This document shows, in pieces, positions 37,385-46,418 of a DNA stretch of 64,000 nucleotides; positions within the stretch are counted from its first letter, which is position 1, and every line of letters begins with the position of its first letter. Origin of the DNA: Flavobacterium glycines (GTDB lineage: Bacteria; Bacteroidota; Bacteroidia; Flavobacteriales; Flavobacteriaceae); contig NZ_FNEO01000002.1 in NCBI RefSeq assembly GCF_900100165.1, forward strand, positions 186,001 through 250,000, in the 5' to 3' direction. The notes beneath the pieces were generated by a model. The model ran no database searches. It had not been told where the DNA came from and saw nothing but the letters and a program-made list of their open reading frames with translations. Both the position numbers and the translations under genes were made by a program.

Positions 37385-40237
37385 ATGAAAACATCACAAT
37401 TCATTAGGATCCTAATCCTGACTATCAGCACCAGTTTCTTTAGCTTAAGCATTTATGCTCAGGAAGGAAAAATCCAAGGAAAAGTATCCGATTCAGGTGG
37501 AATAGGATTAGCAGGAACTTCCGTAATTATTGAAGGAACAAATAAAGCTCAGAATACTGATTTTGATGGAAACTTTACTTTAACTGGAATAAAAAACGGA
37601 ACCTACCAAATTATAGTTTCGTTCATGGGTTTTAAAACACAAAAAGTTAGTGTAAAAGTACCACAATCAGCACCATTAAACATTAAATTAATTGACGATC
37701 AGGCAGTACTGGATGAAGTAGTAGTAACCGGAGTTTTTGACAAACGTACTAAAATGCAATCCTCTGTAGCTATTTCTACAATGAATGCAAAACAAATTGA
37801 AAGAACTGCTGCTACCAGTGCGGGTGATTTATTAAAAAACGTACCGGGTGTTTATGTAAACCAAGCCAGAGGTGAAGTAATGAATACCGTATATTCAAGA
37901 GGAATTTCGGCTGGATCCGTTGAAAATGCTAATGGATATTATTACGTTTCCATGCAGGAAGATGGTTTACCGGTTACTAACCTGAATTTAAATGTGGATT
38001 ATTACCTGAGAGCCGATGCAGGAACAGCAAGAGTAGAAGCCGTAAGAGGAGGAACTGCCTCTATTTTAGGAGCTAATGCTCCGGGAGGTATCTTTAATTA
38101 TGTATCTAAAGAAGGAGGAAAAACTTTTGGTGGAGAAATCAGAACCAAATTTGGATTAGAAGGAAACCTAAAAAACCCTTATTACAGAACCGATCTTAAC
38201 TTAGGTGGAGCTATGAACCAATCAGAATCATTAACTTATAATGTAAGTGGTTTTTACAGAGAATCTGACGGAGCAAGAGCTTTGGGGTACCCAATGAATA
38301 ATGGTGGGCAAATCAGAGCCAATATTATGAACAAATACAAAACAGGAAGCGTAAAAATATCTGCTAAAGTATTAGATGATAAAAATGCTACTGCCGAATT
38401 TACACCAACAGTTGGATGGAATGATCCAAAAATTCCTGCCGGTTTTTCAGCTACTGATTCCTACTATCTTCCTAAATTAACAATGCAAATCCCTATCAAT
38501 GATACGGATACAAGAACATTTAATTCTGAAGACAAATCGCATTCAAGACAAAAATCAGTAAGTATTAACTGGAATCAGGATCTTGGTGCAGGATTTAAAT
38601 TAAAAAATGATTTCCGTTTACAAAAAATGAAATATGATAGCAATTCACCTGCTGTTGTTACTCCATTTGCCACAGATAATTTATTATTTTATGCTATCGG
38701 ACACACCTTAGGAAAATTTGGTACTTATACTTTTACGGATCGTGTAAATGGTCAGGTTTTAGGAACAGTTACCCAATCTCCTAATATCATCAACGGAAAC
38801 TTTGCAGGATTTAATTTTACTCCGGGTCCAAATAATAATTTCCCTGGCAGCAATGTACAAGCCAACTCTTTATTCTTTTTGCCTCTTTTCTACACTGAAC
38901 GTAAAACGAATGAGTTCATGGATAATTTCAGCATCAGCAAAAAAGTGAAAAACATGAATTTCATTTTGGGTGGTTTTTATGCAAATTCTCAGATGAGCAG
39001 AATTGGAGGATCTCAGGATTTTGGTTTTGCTGTAGGAACTATGGAAAACAAACCTCATTTAGTAGATATTACTTTAGCTGGATTTGATGGAAAAACCTAT
39101 CAAGTAACTGATCCTAACGGAGTACAGCTTCCGGGAAGTGCAGGAGCAAGCTCTGCATCATTCAGACAAATACAATCTGCTGCCTACTTTGGACACGAAT
39201 GGAATATTTCTGATAAATTAATTTTTGATTGGGGTATTCGTTATGAATCATTACGTGCTTATGGTTATAATTCACAACCTGTAGCCAATGCTGAATCAGC
39301 AGGTCTTGACAACAATCCATTGACTATATATGACAATTTTGGAGGAACAGCAGGCCCACGTTTAAATGTAGACAAAACAGTGAATACCGTTTCATTTTCA
39401 GGGGGGGTAAACTATAAACTGGCTGATGACCAAGCTGTGTATGTTCGTTATTCTAATGGAAAAAAATCTCCAGATATTAATTTTTATTTAGCTCAAACAT
39501 CTCAATTTCTGATTGACAACTCTAAACCAAATGCTCAAAAAATAGAACAATTTGAAGTAGGATATAAAATAAGTACTCCTAAACTTAAAGTATTTGCAAC
39601 TCCTTTTTACAGCACATTGAGTAATGTGTCTACAACACAAACGTTCTTAAATACCGACGGAACCTATTACAACCCTGGTAACCAATTCAATGCATATAGA
39701 ACTTATGGTCTTGAACTAGAAACCAACTATTCTTTTACTGATCAATTGGCTTTAAAAGTGGGGGCTACAATACAAAATTCTAAAGCAACAACTTATAAAA
39801 CATGGATTGCGAATGCCAGCGGACCTAGTGATGACGTACTACAGGATTTATCAGGAAACGAAACGGATAATAATGCTAAATTAATCTTTAACATTAGTCC
39901 AAGCTATAATATAAACAAATTCTACAGTTCTTTAAACCTTAGTTATATGGGGGCCAGACAGGCTAATGTGCAAAACGCATTCAAGTTACCTGCATTCACA
40001 ACAGTAGACTTAGCGATGGGCTATGATTTCAGCAAAAAATTCGGACTTCAGGCCAACGTAAATAATATTTTGAATACTTATGGAGTAATGGGGTGGTCCG
40101 GTACAGGAGGTTTCCCTGCTGCCTTAGACCGTCAATCAGTTACAAAAGAGTTTGTAGCAGCTAATCCTAATGCAGCTTATTCTACTCAGGGAAGTATGCC
40201 TAGAGCATTTTTCTTAACTGCATCTTATAAATTCTAA
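37385..40237 (+). CDS. TonB-dependent outer-membrane receptor
   Basis: This 950-aa receptor has a signal peptide (to about residue 25) and a carboxypeptidase-regulatory-like domain (about 28-108, GKIQGKVSDSGGIGLAGTSV). The plug starts with VLDEVVVTG and contains DLLKNVPGVYVNQARGE, and the 22-strand barrel ends in FFLTASYKF. No SusD-like lipoprotein follows, so this is a stand-alone receptor of siderophore-like build rather than a SusCD glycan importer. It likely imports a small glycoside or aglycone across the outer membrane. It is first in a unit with MFS, GH1 and further genes. Confidence 0.88.
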   Translation: MKTSQFIRILILTISTSFFSLSIYAQEGKIQGKVSDSGGIGLAGTSVIIEGTNKAQNTDFDGNFTLTGIKNGTYQIIVSFMGFKTQKVSVKVPQSAPLNIKLIDDQAVLDEVVVTGVFDKRTKMQSSVAISTMNAKQIERTAATSAGDLLKNVPGVYVNQARGEVMNTVYSRGISAGSVENANGYYYVSMQEDGLPVTNLNLNVDYYLRADAGTARVEAVRGGTASILGANAPGGIFNYVSKEGGKTFGGEIRTKFGLEGNLKNPYYRTDLNLGGAMNQSESLTYNVSGFYRESDGARALGYPMNNGGQIRANIMNKYKTGSVKISAKVLDDKNATAEFTPTVGWNDPKIPAGFSATDSYYLPKLTMQIPINDTDTRTFNSEDKSHSRQKSVSINWNQDLGAGFKLKNDFRLQKMKYDSNSPAVVTPFATDNLLFYAIGHTLGKFGTYTFTDRVNGQVLGTVTQSPNIINGNFAGFNFTPGPNNNFPGSNVQANSLFFLPLFYTERKTNEFMDNFSISKKVKNMNFILGGFYANSQMSRIGGSQDFGFAVGTMENKPHLVDITLAGFDGKTYQVTDPNGVQLPGSAGASSASFRQIQSAAYFGHEWNISDKLIFDWGIRYESLRAYGYNSQPVANAESAGLDNNPLTIYDNFGGTAGPRLNVDKTVNTVSFSGGVNYKLADDQAVYVRYSNGKKSPDINFYLAQTSQFLIDNSKPNAQKIEQFEVGYKISTPKLKVFATPFYSTLSNVSTTQTFLNTDGTYYNPGNQFNAYRTYGLELETNYSFTDQLALKVGATIQNSKATTYKTWIANASGPSDDVLQDLSGNETDNNAKLIFNISPSYNINKFYSSLNLSYMGARQANVQNAFKLPAFTTVDLAMGYDFSKKFGLQANVNNILNTYGVMGWSGTGGFPAALDRQSVTKEFVAANPNAAYSTQGSMPRAFFLTASYKF

Positions 40238-40248
40238 TTAAATAATTT

Positions 40249-40275
40249 AATCCCCCTTTTTTTGAAGGGGGATTT
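40249..40275 (+). terminator. Hairpin between receptor and MFS genes
   Basis: Stem AATCCCCCTT / AAGGGGGATT. It is followed by only a short T-rich stretch and a gene that starts 15 bp later, so it may attenuate rather than end the transcript. Confidence 0.6.
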
Positions 40276-40289
40276 ATTCTTTTCTAATT

Positions 40290-41522
40290 ATGAAAAACAA
40301 ATTCTTCACTTACGAAAACGGAATGGTAAGCCTAATGGCTTTAGTATTTGGTTGTCTTTTTTTCGATCGTTTAGCACTTAATTTCCTGATGCCTTATATA
40401 GCAAAAGACCTGTTATTGAATGACACCCAAATAGGATTACTAGCTGGGTCTCTTTCATTAGCCTGGGCTTTTTCAAGTTATTTTACAGTGGCATGGGCAG
40501 AAGTCAAAAACCGAAAAAAACTGGTATTTCTGGTGGCCGTAATCACTTTTTCGCTGTGTTCTTTCGGTTCCGGAATTGCTCTTTCCTTTGCAACCTTATT
40601 TTTAGCCCGATTCATCATGGGATTTTCCGAAGGAGCTGTTATTCCGCTGGCGCAAAATTTTGTAGAAAGAGAATCCTCTCCAAATCGTTTGGGACTGAAT
40701 GCCGGAATTCTGCAAGGTGTGGGTTCGGCGCTTTTCGGATCTATCCTTGCCCCTGTTATTTTAATAGCTATTGCTGAAAACATCGGATGGAGAAAAGCTT
40801 TTTTTGTGGCTGGAATTCCTGGGATTATTTTAGCATTACTATCCTGGCGTTATATCAAAAAATCAACGGCTGAGAGCACTGAAAAAAAAGCCGATACTAC
40901 TGTAAATTTCACCGAACTTTTGCAATACAACAACATCAAATGGGGAATTCCTTTGGCCTGTTGCGCCTTTGGATGGTGGTTTGCCACGCTTCCTTTTATT
41001 TCTAAATATTTTATCGAGGCACAAAACATGAGTCCCGATGAAATGGGAAAAACAATGGGAATTTTAGGTCTATCCGGTTTAATCGGTTCGATAATTGTTC
41101 CGGGGCTTTCGGATAAATTTGGGCGCAAACCCATACTGTTTATTTTTATGGCTTTAGGAACTTTATATCCTTTCGCAGTCTTCTTTTTAAAAGACACTAT
41201 CATTCAGCTACCTTTAATGTTTATCAGCTATTTTGCTGTGGGCTGTGTGGCAATGGCAGCGGCTGTTCTTCCTTCAGAAGCGGCACCAGTTCATTTAAAG
41301 GCCAAAGCCATGGGACTGGTAATGGGAATTGGAGAAATTGTAGGTGGTGTTATTATTCCGGCAATAGCAGGTATACTGTCTGATAAAACAGATCCATCTG
41401 CCTTTTTATGGGTTGCTGCTGTAATGGCTGCATTAGGTTTGTTTTTTGTTTCTAAATTACTGGAAAGCAACAAAATCGTTAGCAAAAACAAAGCCTTCGT
41501 TGAAGTCGAAGCGGCTCTATAA
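40290..41522 (+). CDS. MFS transporter (ACS/aromatic acid symporter type)
   Basis: This 410-aa inner-membrane protein has 12 predicted helices. The motif-A-like loop between helices 2 and 3 reads AWAEVKNRKKL, and helix 4 carries ARFIMGFSEGAVIP, typical of the anion:cation symporter group that carries hexuronates, organic acids and aromatic acids. Directly behind the TonB receptor and before three glycosidases, it is likely the inner-membrane importer for the aglycone or for a released sugar or acid. The substrate is not readable. Confidence 0.82.
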   Translation: MKNKFFTYENGMVSLMALVFGCLFFDRLALNFLMPYIAKDLLLNDTQIGLLAGSLSLAWAFSSYFTVAWAEVKNRKKLVFLVAVITFSLCSFGSGIALSFATLFLARFIMGFSEGAVIPLAQNFVERESSPNRLGLNAGILQGVGSALFGSILAPVILIAIAENIGWRKAFFVAGIPGIILALLSWRYIKKSTAESTEKKADTTVNFTELLQYNNIKWGIPLACCAFGWWFATLPFISKYFIEAQNMSPDEMGKTMGILGLSGLIGSIIVPGLSDKFGRKPILFIFMALGTLYPFAVFFLKDTIIQLPLMFISYFAVGCVAMAAAVLPSEAAPVHLKAKAMGLVMGIGEIVGGVIIPAIAGILSDKTDPSAFLWVAAVMAALGLFFVSKLLESNKIVSKNKAFVEVEAAL

Positions 41523-41563
41523 CTTTTTCAAATTATAAAAAAAATAATCAAAAAATAAACCAA

Positions 41564-43006
41564 ATGACTAGACGTATCTCCATTCTTTTGATTGCAATAG
41601 TAAGCATTATGGGCTGTAAAGAAAAAACAACAGCTCAAGAACAAAAACCTTTTTTATGGGGAGTAGCCTCTGCTGCCTATCAGGTGGAAGGTGCTTACCA
41701 AGCTGATGGAAAAGGCGAATCGAAATGGGATTTTTTGACTAATAAAGTTGGGGTTACTCAATTTATAATTGGACAAAAACAAACAGGAAACGTAGCTATC
41801 AACATGTACGATAGAACACAATATCTGAAAGATATCCAATTGATGAAAGAATTAGGGGTTAACTCCTATCGTTTTTCATTAGACTGGAGCCGTATCATTC
41901 CTGATGGCATTGGTGCTGTGAACGAAAAAGCATTAGCCCACTATGACGTTCTGATTGATGATTTAAAAGCGGCCGGAATAGAACCTGTAGTTACCCTTTA
42001 TCATTTTGATTATCCTTTTGCTCTGGTACAAAAAGGAGGTTGGGGAAATCCGGAAATGATCAATTGGTATAAAAATTATGCTCAGATTGTTTTCAAACGT
42101 TATGGTAAAAAAGTAAAACATTTTATCACGTTCAACGAACCTTATATCGAATTCTTTGTTGCGGAATTCCTTATGAACATGGAACAAAGTAAGGAACCGG
42201 CTGTTACCCGCTTTGCCAGAGGAATGATGAAAGCACACAGAGAACTTGTGGCCAGTGCCGAGGTAATCAAAATGTACCACAAAATGAATTTGGGCGGTAA
42301 AATAGGTATGACGTTCAATTTTTCTCCTTGTTCCCCACTCGATCCTAACAATCCTAAAGATGTACAGGCGTCGGCATTACAGGAAAAATTATTAAATACG
42401 GTTTTCCTTGATGGCTATTTCAAAGGTACTTATCCAAAAGAAGTGGTCGATCTTTTCACCAAATATGATCCGGCATTCCAGCCAGCAGCTGACGACATGA
42501 AAATTCTGGCTGCCAACAAACCCGACTTTTTAGGAATTAATTTTTATGCCCCTGCCCTGGTAAAATACGATCCTTCTGAACCGTTTGAAATGAAATGGAT
42601 GGATATCAATACAGACAAAATTAAATCCCATAACGGACCTGTAAGACCGGAAGAACTGTATAAATTCCTTGTAAAAATTAAAAAAGAATACAACAATCCT
42701 GAAATTATGATTACCGAAAACGGAGCCGGTTTTGAAGGAGAAGACATCAAAGCAACTCCAATCGTTAAAGACCCTCTAAGAGCGGATTATATCAAACGCC
42801 ATGTTGAAGCAGTAGATAAGGCTAAAAAAGAAGGCGTTAAAATGATTGGTTATTTCCCTTGGAGTGGTTGGGATAATTTCGAATGGGTTTTTGGCTACAC
42901 TAAACGCTTCGGATTAATCTATGTTGATTTTGAAACTCAGGAACGCATCCCAAAGCAAAGCTTTTATGAATATCAAAAAATAATTAAACAGCATAAAAAG
43001 CAGTAA
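41564..43006 (+). CDS. GH1 beta-glycosidase, lipoprotein
   Basis: This 480-aa GH1 enzyme has a lipoprotein signal (lipobox SIMGC near residue 18). The acid/base Glu is in ITFNEPYIEF near residue 191 and the nucleophile Glu in MITENGAGFEG near 385. WGVASAAYQVEGAY near 32 forms the N-terminal glycone site, and NFEWVFGYTKRFGL is present at the C-terminus. GH1 members hydrolyse beta-glucosides, including phenolic and flavonoid glucosides. Anchoring in the envelope suggests periplasmic deglycosylation before MFS uptake. Confidence 0.9.
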   Translation: MTRRISILLIAIVSIMGCKEKTTAQEQKPFLWGVASAAYQVEGAYQADGKGESKWDFLTNKVGVTQFIIGQKQTGNVAINMYDRTQYLKDIQLMKELGVNSYRFSLDWSRIIPDGIGAVNEKALAHYDVLIDDLKAAGIEPVVTLYHFDYPFALVQKGGWGNPEMINWYKNYAQIVFKRYGKKVKHFITFNEPYIEFFVAEFLMNMEQSKEPAVTRFARGMMKAHRELVASAEVIKMYHKMNLGGKIGMTFNFSPCSPLDPNNPKDVQASALQEKLLNTVFLDGYFKGTYPKEVVDLFTKYDPAFQPAADDMKILAANKPDFLGINFYAPALVKYDPSEPFEMKWMDINTDKIKSHNGPVRPEELYKFLVKIKKEYNNPEIMITENGAGFEGEDIKATPIVKDPLRADYIKRHVEAVDKAKKEGVKMIGYFPWSGWDNFEWVFGYTKRFGLIYVDFETQERIPKQSFYEYQKIIKQHKKQ

Positions 43007-43045
43007 TTATTTACCTAAATACAAACCCTAATTTTTGAAGTATCA

Positions 43046-43079
43046 ATTGGATATTATTCGCTTTTAAATAATATCCAAT
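43046..43079. repeat. Perfect inverted repeat between GH1 and GH3
   Basis: Stem ATTGGATATTATT / AATAATATCCAAT, 13 bp with an 8-base loop and no T tract. A second small stem CACTTA / TAAGTG follows at 43081-43101. It could be a processing site or mRNA stabiliser. Confidence 0.6.
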
Positions 43080-43202
43080 ACACTTAGGCTACCTATAAGT
43101 GTTTAAAATCCAGGAATCTTAAAAATAGGCTCAATGGACTTAGACTTCTTAAATAGGTTAGATTTTCACATCATTAAACTTAGCTTATCTAATATCATTC
43201 TC

Positions 43203-45500
43203 ATGAAAAAATGTCTCCTTTTTATATGCTTACCTTTCTTTAGTCTGAGTGTTGCTGCTCAAACTAAAGAACCGCTACAATTAAACAAAACGAACATAAA
43301 GCAAGTCGTAAAAGCTTTGACTCTTGATGAAAAAGTAAAATTAGTTGTGGGCATGGGTATGCATATTCCGGGAGCTTCGGCAGGTTTATTACCGCCTAAT
43401 GATCCTGAAGACGACAAAATAACACCAAAAGTTCCGGGGACATCAGGCAGAACGCACGCCATAGACCGTTTAGGAATTCCCAGTCTTACCTTATCAGACG
43501 GACCTGCCGGAATTCATTTTATGGATTTAACAGCTGCAAAACCAAAATACGCCACAGCCATTCCAATAGGTACTTTATTAGCCAGCACCTGGGACACTAT
43601 CATGACAAAAAAAGCGGGCGAAATATTAGGTCGTGAGGCTAAAGATTATGGAATTGATATTGTATTGACTCCTGCTTTTAACATTCAGAGAAATCCTTTG
43701 GGAGGTAGAAATTTTGAGTACTATTCTGAAGATCCTTTTCTTTCCGGAACTATTGCTGCTGCGGTTACTAATGGAATTCAAAAATACGGTATTGGCGTTT
43801 CGGTAAAACATTTTGCTGCCAATAATACCGAAACCAACAGAATGAAACTGAACACAATTGTAAGTGAACGTGCTTTAAGAGAAATATACCTAAAAGGCTT
43901 TGAAATAGCTGTCAAAAAATCAAATCCATGGACATTGATGACTTCATACAATCTGATAAATGGAACTTATACATCCGAAAGCAAAAACTTGCTAACCGAT
44001 ATTTTGCGTAAAGAATGGGGTTTTAAAGGTCTGGTAATGAGTGATTGGTTTGCTGGTCAAAATGCAGCAACTTCACTAAAAGCCGGTAATGATTTACAAA
44101 TGCCGGGAAGACCGGATCAGGTACAAACTATTATTAATGCGGTAAAAAATGGCTCGCTTGCTATGAGTGATTTAGACGAAAGTGTGGAACGCTTTTTAAA
44201 TCTTGTTGTAAAAACAGGTACTTTCAACAATGTTCCTTATTCTAATAAGCCTGACTTAAAAGGGAATGCTGCTGTTTCCAGAACAGTCGCTTCCGAAGGA
44301 ATGGTTTTATTAAAAAATGATCATGCTTTACCATTATCAAAATCAAGTACTGTAGCCTTATTTGGTAACGCATCTTATGACATCATTGCGGGAGGAACCG
44401 GCAGTGGCGATGTGGTAAAAAAATATACTGTTTCTCTTGACGAAGGTTTAGTAAATTCCGGATTCAAACTGCAACAAAACAACAAATCAGCTTATGAAAA
44501 TTATATAAAATCAGAAAAAGCAAAGAAACCGGCTCCATCCTTTATGGACGTTTTTAATCCTTTTGTGATTAAAGAAATGGAAGTTAAAAATGAGATAATT
44601 ACAGCATCGGCAGCTAATTCAGACGTGGCAATTATCACTATTGGCAGAATCTCCGGCGAATCGAAAGACCGTAAAGTAGCCGATGATTTTAATTTAACGG
44701 ATGCTGAAAAACAAACGCTTAAAACACTTTCTGAATCTTTCCATGCTAAAAACAAAAAAGTTATTGTAGTGATTAATGCCGGCGGTGTTATTGAAACGGC
44801 AAGTTGGAATCAATGGGCTGATGCCATTTTAATGGCCTGGCAACCGGGTATGGAAGGCGGAAATGCCATAGCCGATATCCTATCAGGAAAAGTAAATCCG
44901 TCAGGAAAATTAACGACCAGCTTTCCAGTTTCATATATAGATGTTCCCTCTTCTAAAAATTTTCCAGGAAAACAATTGCCGCTTAAGGAAGGCGAAATAC
45001 TGGATCCTGTAATGCCTACTTATCCTGCTGAAATAACTTATGATGATGACATTTATGTGGGTTATCGTCATTTTAATACCAATAATATCAAAACTGCTTA
45101 TGAATTTGGATTTGGTTTAAGCTATACCCAATTTGAATACAGCGACATTAAACTGAGCTCTTCTGAATTTAAAGATAAAATTACGGCTACCATTACCATC
45201 AAAAACACTGGAAAAACTGCTGGTAAAGAAGTTGTTCAATTATACTTAAACGCTCCATCAGTAAAATTGAAAAAGCCTTCAGAAGAACTGAAAGGATTTG
45301 CAAAAACTAAATTATTGCAAGCCGGAGAATCGCAAACAATTAGTTTCACACTGACTCCTGGGGAACTGGCATCTTATGATTCAAATATTTCATCCTGGAT
45401 TGCCGAAGCAGGAAACTATACTATTCAAATTGGAGCTTCTTCATTGAACATTAAAAAAACAAAACAATTCCATCTTGCAAAAGATTTGGTCGTTAAATAA
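43203..45500 (+). CDS. GH3-family beta-glucosidase/xylosidase
   Basis: This secreted 765-aa GH3 has a signal peptide MKKCLLF to SVAAQ. The frame opens at 43134, but the ATG at 43203 alone gives a signal peptide. It has the complete three-domain plan: N-terminal barrel with VKHFAANNTETNR, nucleophile Asp in GLVMSDWFAGQNA near residue 288, an alpha/beta sandwich, and a C-terminal fibronectin-III-like domain (from about 650, EVVQLYLNAP, PSEELKGFAK). Such enzymes cleave beta-glucosides or beta-xylosides. Together with GH1 and GH43 it would finish removal of glucose and xylose. Confidence 0.88.
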   Translation: MKKCLLFICLPFFSLSVAAQTKEPLQLNKTNIKQVVKALTLDEKVKLVVGMGMHIPGASAGLLPPNDPEDDKITPKVPGTSGRTHAIDRLGIPSLTLSDGPAGIHFMDLTAAKPKYATAIPIGTLLASTWDTIMTKKAGEILGREAKDYGIDIVLTPAFNIQRNPLGGRNFEYYSEDPFLSGTIAAAVTNGIQKYGIGVSVKHFAANNTETNRMKLNTIVSERALREIYLKGFEIAVKKSNPWTLMTSYNLINGTYTSESKNLLTDILRKEWGFKGLVMSDWFAGQNAATSLKAGNDLQMPGRPDQVQTIINAVKNGSLAMSDLDESVERFLNLVVKTGTFNNVPYSNKPDLKGNAAVSRTVASEGMVLLKNDHALPLSKSSTVALFGNASYDIIAGGTGSGDVVKKYTVSLDEGLVNSGFKLQQNNKSAYENYIKSEKAKKPAPSFMDVFNPFVIKEMEVKNEIITASAANSDVAIITIGRISGESKDRKVADDFNLTDAEKQTLKTLSESFHAKNKKVIVVINAGGVIETASWNQWADAILMAWQPGMEGGNAIADILSGKVNPSGKLTTSFPVSYIDVPSSKNFPGKQLPLKEGEILDPVMPTYPAEITYDDDIYVGYRHFNTNNIKTAYEFGFGLSYTQFEYSDIKLSSSEFKDKITATITIKNTGKTAGKEVVQLYLNAPSVKLKKPSEELKGFAKTKLLQAGESQTISFTLTPGELASYDSNISSWIAEAGNYTIQIGASSLNIKKTKQFHLAKDLVVK

Positions 45501-45531
45501 ATGATTTTCGAACATCTAAAACATTTTTAAA

Positions 45532-46401
45532 ATGAAAAATAAAATCATATTCCTACTCTTATTTAGTGCTTTTGCAGCAAATGCACAAAAAGTAATTCCG
45601 CTTTATCAGGGCAAAGCAGCCGGTTCAGAAAACTGGAACTGGAACGAAAAAGAAATGTTTTCAGAAACGTTTCAAACTCAGGTAGTGTACAATGTTTCGC
45701 AACCTACACTTACGGTGTATGCACCGGACAAAGCCTTGGCAAACGGAACCGCTGTGATTGTTTGTCCTGGAGGTGGTTTTCATACCCTATCAATCAACAG
45801 CGAAGGAATTGAGGTAGCGAAATGGTTAAATTCTAAAGGAATAACTGCCTTTGTATTAAAATACCGATTAGTAAAAAGTGAAACTGATGATCCGGTAAAA
45901 GAGCTTTTTCCATTATTCAATAACAGAAAAAAATTAGATTCCATTAATGCTCCCGTTGTGACTCTAGCAATTGCCGATGGCTTAGCAGCAATACAATACG
46001 CCAGAGATCATGCTACTGAATATAATATTGAGAAAAATAAAATTGGAATTATAGGATTTTCAGCCGGGGGCACTGTAGCTGCCGGTACCGTTTATAATTC
46101 GAAAGGAAATAATCGTCCCGATTTTGCAGCCCCAATTTATGCCTACACCGGAGCCTTAAAAAATACGGTGGTTCCTGCGGATGCCCCACCACTATTTATT
46201 GCAGCCGCTTCAGACGATCAATTGGGTTTAGCACCCAATAGTGTAAAAACCTATAGCGATTGGTTAGCCGCTGGAAAATCAGCCGAATTGCATATCTATT
46301 CTAAAGGAGGTCATGGTTTTGGAATGCGTAAACTGAATTTACCTGTTGAAAGCTGGATTGAACGCTTTGGAGATTGGCTAAAATTACAAGACTTACTGTA
46401 A
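45532..46401 (+). CDS. Secreted alpha/beta-hydrolase (acetyl/acyl esterase type)
   Basis: This 289-aa exported esterase has a signal peptide ending at ANAQ (residue 18). The oxyanion segment is VIVCPGGGFHTLS near residue 80, the nucleophile elbow GFSAGG near 178, catalytic Asp in AASDDQLG near 225, and His in GGHGFGMR near 259. It resembles BD-FAE/xylan-esterase-like proteins that deacetylate sugars. It lies between GH3 and GH43, so it may remove acetyl or phenolic acyl groups from the glycoside. It starts 31 bp after GH3. Confidence 0.82.
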   Translation: MKNKIIFLLLFSAFAANAQKVIPLYQGKAAGSENWNWNEKEMFSETFQTQVVYNVSQPTLTVYAPDKALANGTAVIVCPGGGFHTLSINSEGIEVAKWLNSKGITAFVLKYRLVKSETDDPVKELFPLFNNRKKLDSINAPVVTLAIADGLAAIQYARDHATEYNIEKNKIGIIGFSAGGTVAAGTVYNSKGNNRPDFAAPIYAYTGALKNTVVPADAPPLFIAAASDDQLGLAPNSVKTYSDWLAAGKSAELHIYSKGGHGFGMRKLNLPVESWIERFGDWLKLQDLL

Positions 46402-46418
46402 CTGATAAACTTCAAAAA

